Shown: positions 60,333 through 64,000 of the stretch, piece by piece
Position numbering within the stretch: position 1 is the stretch's first letter
Layout of the letters: the number at the start of each line of letters is the position of its first letter
Assembly (NCBI RefSeq): GCF_015550595.1
Contig: NZ_JADNBB010000006.1
Span: 152,487-216,486, forward strand
Direction: 5' to 3'
From: Parabacteroides goldsteinii
Lineage (GTDB): Bacteria > Bacteroidota > Bacteroidia > Bacteroidales > Tannerellaceae
DNA: 64,000 nucleotides
Made by a program: the position numbers and the translations under genes
The notes under the pieces: generated by a model
Databases searched by the model: none
What the model was told of the DNA's origin: nothing
The model's input: only the letters and a program-made list of their open reading frames with translations

Positions 60333-62636
60333 CTAATAAGTACCTCGCACACATACTACATTATTAGAGTTATCATTCCAACTATTATTTCCCCCTGAGA
60401 TGCCCGCCCCAGTATCCATATTTACATAAGGGGCATAAGAAGGGGTTCCACCACCCCCGCCATCTCCCCAGAATTTACCAGATAGAGAAACATTTCCTAT
60501 TTCACTTTTTCCATAATAAATTGCAGTTAACTCTGCTCTGGATGGTAATCTCCAATCACTATATCCTAAATCCGATAAATTATTGCAATAAGTCGGTGCT
60601 GCAGTACCTTGATTATAATACCATCCACGTCCTCTCTGAGCTTTACTGACCATTAAAGAAGTGGTTCCCGGTACATAATTATTTCCATTCTTCGGTTGCG
60701 AAACCGTGATATCGAACGTACGAGCCGGTTCAGCACCTGTTACGGAAAGTGTAAAAACTGCTGACCGGGCAACTGTGGCACTTTGCTTAGCTGTTACAAC
60801 AAACTTTCCATTCGCTACATCGATTCCGGAAAAAGAAAAATCTGTAAAACCGGACTTTTTAGTAACAGTCCACTGTAGCCCTTCAGTTGCAGTTATCCCA
60901 GAAACAGTAACGTTCCCTCCCACAGCCGGTATTGTTCCACCATTAGCTGGCACAGTTATATTAGACGGCTGTTGTGTTATGGCAGCAATCTGCTTTTCAA
61001 GAGCAGCGTCCGTTCCACTTATAGCATTCCCGGCTTTTATAAATAGATATCCCGTTCGGGTCGAGGCATTGGGATTTACAGTTACCGTATAAGAAACTGT
61101 CGGCGTAGTAGTAGCACTTGAAACTACACCGGTAGTAGTACCTGTCAAAGTCAACCAGTCGATAGCTTCAGACAATGCCCATGAAAGACCTTCTGTGGCA
61201 GAAAAAGAATATTCGGTGTCCGAATGAGGAATACCCTCAGGACCTATTGTCTTATTTTTAGAAGTAGCCAACAAAACCGAACCTTTTTGCTTTACCGTAA
61301 CGCTTTTTTCTGCTATTGTAAAACTTTGACTACGTTCTGTTGAACTCGGATTTGCAGTCACTGCCGTAAACTTCACCGGAGCAGGGCCGTTAAAATTCAA
61401 TGCACCACCCGCAGCACCATTTGTTTCCCCATCTACTAATGCCGATAACCAGTCCGGTAATGTAATCGTCCACGCAGCTCCCGGACGGGCGGTAGCCTGA
61501 ATGGTTGTTGTCGAGTTAACCGCGGCATCTATATCAGCCGGAGCCACAATATCAGGAACCGTGACCGACACGCGAGGATCGGACAAATCGATTCCGCTCA
61601 AGGTCAGATTCACGACATAAGGAGTATTTCTTTTCAGATTATAATCATTGAAATTATTACCCGGATATATACGAAAAGAAACATCCGCATAAGTAGTTCC
61701 ATTTACAGTGGCATCCCCGACAAGCTCGATATAAGTAGCATGCGGCACAGAAGCAGAACTTCCTCTTTTCTCACGTGCAGAAGTAGCATAACCGTCTTTT
61801 CCATTGGTAATAACACCTGCTATATTTTCAGGTATATACCAGTTAAATGAAGCAGAAGTACCGGTCGGAATTGTTTTAGTAAATACCTGATAGGCCGTTC
61901 CTGTTACTTGTCTGGCTGGTTCCATACACTGTATTTGTGTAGGAACGTCATATAAGGATAAACGTTTAGGAGTAAAACTAAAACCGGATTTGATAGTATA
62001 ATTCAATTGAACTTTTGTAACCATACGCGTTAGTACTACTGACTGTTTATAATTTATTGATATAGATTGATTATCTAGCTGTGCGAATATCGCACAGCTA
62101 AGGTTTACCGGTAAACCTTCTGAGGTGGTAAGACCTTCGGTTCCCGTTGTATAATCGATCTTTGTTTCATTAAATGCTGTTAATGTTGCAACCTTACCCA
62201 AATTACCGGCATTGCCGACAAAGCGAAGGAAACAATCAGGAGACTCTTTCAGCTGGACCTGGATTTCATTTCCTGTTACATCTGTCAGATAATGAAATAT
62301 CAACAAATTCCCAGAAGCATCATACTGACCCAACCAAAGAGTTTTTACAGAACTTTCATCGACACCCGTCGCTCTGGTTACCATATTTGATATTTCAGTA
62401 GTTATTTCAGAAGGGTCAGATCCCAACTCTTCTTTTGATGTGAATGCCACACTACGTGTTATAGGGGTAACTTCGCCCTCTAATGTGAAATAAAAACAAA
62501 CATCCACATCCTTCATTCCCGAACTCAAAAACGGATCCTTTTCCATATTATCGGAACAACCGGATAATAAACAAAGGGTACAAGCTAATAATATATATAT
62601 CATTTCCATTATTATGACATTTTTAAAGTGATCCAT
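60333..62636 (-). CDS. Fimbrillin-like surface lipoprotein with BACON-type repeats and a FISUMP/DUF1566-like tip
   Basis: A 767-residue surface protein. The lipoprotein signal ends at Cys27 ('CLLSGCSDNMEKD'); a start at Met10 (62609) is equally likely. Residues about 45-360 look like a fimbrillin (Mfa/FimA-type) fold ('TLWLGQYDASGNLLIFHYL', 'FNWYIPENIAGVI'). Three BACON-type beta-sandwich repeats follow (about 385-460, 470-560, 565-645; 'SSTERSQSFTIAEKSVTVKQ'). The C-terminal 115 residues ('NLSDLGYSDWRLPSRAELTA' to 'NNVVCVRGTY') match the Fibrobacter major paralogous/DUF1566-like domain, a C-type-lectin-like fold. It is probably an adhesin or pilus tip. It lies 9 bp after its paralogue, in one operon. 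Confidence 0.8.
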   Translation of the reverse strand: MDHFKNVIIMEMIYILLACTLCLLSGCSDNMEKDPFLSSGMKDVDVCFYFTLEGEVTPITRSVAFTSKEELGSDPSEITTEISNMVTRATGVDESSVKTLWLGQYDASGNLLIFHYLTDVTGNEIQVQLKESPDCFLRFVGNAGNLGKVATLTAFNETKIDYTTGTEGLTTSEGLPVNLSCAIFAQLDNQSISINYKQSVVLTRMVTKVQLNYTIKSGFSFTPKRLSLYDVPTQIQCMEPARQVTGTAYQVFTKTIPTGTSASFNWYIPENIAGVITNGKDGYATSAREKRGSSASVPHATYIELVGDATVNGTTYADVSFRIYPGNNFNDYNLKRNTPYVVNLTLSGIDLSDPRVSVTVPDIVAPADIDAAVNSTTTIQATARPGAAWTITLPDWLSALVDGETNGAAGGALNFNGPAPVKFTAVTANPSSTERSQSFTIAEKSVTVKQKGSVLLATSKNKTIGPEGIPHSDTEYSFSATEGLSWALSEAIDWLTLTGTTTGVVSSATTTPTVSYTVTVNPNASTRTGYLFIKAGNAISGTDAALEKQIAAITQQPSNITVPANGGTIPAVGGNVTVSGITATEGLQWTVTKKSGFTDFSFSGIDVANGKFVVTAKQSATVARSAVFTLSVTGAEPARTFDITVSQPKNGNNYVPGTTSLMVSKAQRGRGWYYNQGTAAPTYCNNLSDLGYSDWRLPSRAELTAIYYGKSEIGNVSLSGKFWGDGGGGGTPSYAPYVNMDTGAGISGGNNSWNDNSNNVVCVRGTY
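61249..61389. repeat. Near-identical 141-bp block shared by the tandem adhesin genes (copy 1)
   Basis: This block, within the first BACON-type repeat of the first gene, matches 63859-63999 at constant offset 2610 with about three mismatches and no gap. Flanking regions of the two genes are much less alike. Confidence 0.85.
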
Positions 62637-62645
62637 TTTACGATA

Positions 62646-64000
62646 TCAATTCCCTCGTACACAAAAATAAGAGTGTGGGGTACAAAAATAATTATTGTTT
62701 AACGAGCCATTGGAAAAAGAAACGTAGGGAGCATAATGCGGACCGCAACTATTATCAGCAGCCCAAGTAGACTTTCCCCAATAAAGTCGAGTTGAAAAAT
62801 TACAGTTCATATCATTCTTAACTTTAAACATATTTTGTAATTCAGCCCCAGAAGGCAATCGCCAATCACTATATCCACCATAAGAAAGATTATTACAAGC
62901 ATCAAATGCGGCTTTGTACAAATAAGTTCCTGTACCCCAACCGCCTTTACAAACCTCTAACGATGTATATCCCGGGACATGCCATCCATCATAAGCAGCC
63001 TGATTAACTGTTATCGTATAAGTACGAGCCGGACTTGCACCTGTTACAGTTAGTGTAAATACGGCGCTACGAGCACTTTTTGCACCTTGTTTTGCAGCAA
63101 TCACAACAGTGCCATTTCCACTACCGGAAGCACCGGAAGAGATAGAAAAGTCAGCCCATCCGCTTGTACGGGCAACAGTCCAACCTAATCCGGTCGTTGC
63201 TGTCACATTAAAATTAACCGTTCCTCCTGCTGCCGCAATTGTTCCAACTGTCCCCGGTGCACTAATTGCAGAAGCTGCCTGATCTATTTTTATTGTTTTA
63301 GTTAACCCGGCATCAGTCCCTCCTACTGCATTGCCTACCTTAACCGTTATATATTCCGAACGAACCGCTGCATTTGGATTTGTAGAGGTCGTTTCATAAT
63401 TTATCCCTTGAGATATTCCTGTCGTATTATTCGTTCCGTTTACCGTACCTGTTAATTTCACCCAATTAGCACTTGTCACAGCCCACGACAAACCTTTAGT
63501 AGCGATAAAAGAAGTTGTTCCTTTAGATGTTATTTCAGCTTTTACGCTACTACTGGCCGGCACCGTCAGAACTGCCCCTTTCTGTGTAATAGCCGATATT
63601 TGTTTTTCAAGCGCAGCATCTGTTGCGCTTATTGCATTACCTCCTCTTGCACTAACCTTTGCTAAGCGGGTTGAAGAAGAGGGATTGACTGTTACACTAT
63701 AATTTAAAACCGGATTAACAGTCGTAGTAGAAACAACTCCGGTAGTCGTCCCGCTTAAAGTCATCCAGGTAACGTCCTTCCCTAACGCCCACGAAAGGCC
63801 ATTTGTTGCCGAAAATGAATAATCCGTATCTGTATACGATGCTGCTTCAGGTTCTATCGTCTTATTTTTAGAGGTAGCCGACAAAACCGAACCTTTTTGC
63901 TTTACCGTAACGCTTTTTCCTGCTATTGTAAAACTTTGACTACGTTCTGTTGAACTCGGATTTGCAGTCACTGCCGTAAACTTCACCGGAGCAGGGCCGG
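62646..64000 (-). CDS. Paralogous BACON/FISUMP surface protein (N-terminus off-window)
   Basis: This is the C-terminal 450 or so residues of a second adhesin, open to the right edge. It begins inside a BACON-type repeat ('VKFTAVTANPSSTERSQSF'), continues through at least three more repeats ('KQISAITQKGAVLTVPASSS', 'GTIAAAGGTVNFNVTATTGL') and ends in a tip domain 'SYGGYSDWRLPSGAELQNMF' to 'SYFCVRGN'. Internal repeats match the first gene strongly, while the tip differs in length and in most residues between 'WRLPS' and 'CVRG'. The true start lies beyond 64000. It is the upstream member of the pair, 9 bp from the next ATG. Confidence 0.8.
   Translation of the reverse strand, partial: GPAPVKFTAVTANPSSTERSQSFTIAGKSVTVKQKGSVLSATSKNKTIEPEAASYTDTDYSFSATNGLSWALGKDVTWMTLSGTTTGVVSTTTVNPVLNYSVTVNPSSSTRLAKVSARGGNAISATDAALEKQISAITQKGAVLTVPASSSVKAEITSKGTTSFIATKGLSWAVTSANWVKLTGTVNGTNNTTGISQGINYETTSTNPNAAVRSEYITVKVGNAVGGTDAGLTKTIKIDQAASAISAPGTVGTIAAAGGTVNFNVTATTGLGWTVARTSGWADFSISSGASGSGNGTVVIAAKQGAKSARSAVFTLTVTGASPARTYTITVNQAAYDGWHVPGYTSLEVCKGGWGTGTYLYKAAFDACNNLSYGGYSDWRLPSGAELQNMFKVKNDMNCNFSTRLYWGKSTWAADNSCGPHYAPYVSFSNGSLNNNYFCTPHSYFCVRGN
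63859..63999. repeat. Near-identical 141-bp block shared by the tandem adhesin genes (copy 2)
   Basis: Partner of 61249-61389, about 98% identical without gaps. The match reaches the window edge, so its full length is unknown. Confidence 0.85.

Noticed and set aside
60333..62960. Possible diversity-generating retroelement targets (variable C-terminal lectin-like tips of both adhesins)
   Set aside because: The two gene ends differ at many non-adenine positions and in length, so they do not derive from one template by adenine mutagenesis. No reverse transcriptase or template repeat is in the window. A system beyond the right edge cannot be excluded.

Overview
The window looks like the chromosome of a gut Bacteroidales bacterium, Parabacteroides or Bacteroides. 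The evidence is SusC/SusD outer-membrane pairs, an ECF sigma/FecR regulatory pair, many lipoprotein or secreted glycoside hydrolases, TAnnTTTG-type -7 elements, BACON/fimbrillin-like surface proteins and moderate GC. Genus is inference; no rRNA, tRNA, insertion sequence, integrase or CRISPR array was seen. Every confidently called gene lies on the minus strand, so transcription runs from high to low coordinates.

Layout. (1) 1-6012: ECF sigma factor, FecR-type anti-sigma factor, SusC with an STN signalling domain, and a SusD cut by the left edge. This is a complete trans-envelope regulatory unit whose enzymes, if any, lie off-window. (2) 6343-17135: a mannoside operon made of a six-hairpin glycosidase, a mannose-6-phosphate isomerase with an extra N-terminal domain, a ROK kinase, a GH92 mannosidase, an MFS sugar transporter and a GH38 mannosidase. 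Together they could trim mannosides, import mannose, phosphorylate it and convert it to fructose-6-P. (3) 17305-25654: an AraC regulator facing an operon of RraA-like aldolase, enolase-superfamily acid-sugar dehydratase, SDR dehydrogenase, Na+/solute symporter and GH2. This resembles an uncharacterised route that frees a beta-linked acid or oxidised sugar and breaks it down. An 11-bp-periodic array of TGCCA/TGGCA half-sites sits in the middle of this operon.

(4) 25798-58228: a large mucin-type O-glycan locus. It holds GH89, a large uncharacterised TIM-barrel-like protein, GH2, SusD/SusC, GH95, GH3, GH29, a second GH95, GH101 (endo-alpha-N-acetylgalactosaminidase), GH2 and GH31. The gene set fits removal of fucose, alpha-GlcNAc and beta-Gal caps and release of core-1 disaccharide from Ser/Thr. 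The locus carries scars: a susD reduced to about 160 bp, a susC whose signal peptide is out of frame, nested palindromes at that junction and two large inverted-repeat elements. Two of its promoters, before GH2 and before SusC, share a direct-repeat operator with identical 31-bp spacing.

(5) 58301-64000: a truncated M15 peptidase gene at the edge of the glycan locus, a small membrane protein, two HU-type DNA-binding proteins, an unknown protein, and two tandem fimbrillin/BACON surface lipoproteins with divergent C-terminal tips. The second of these runs off the right edge.
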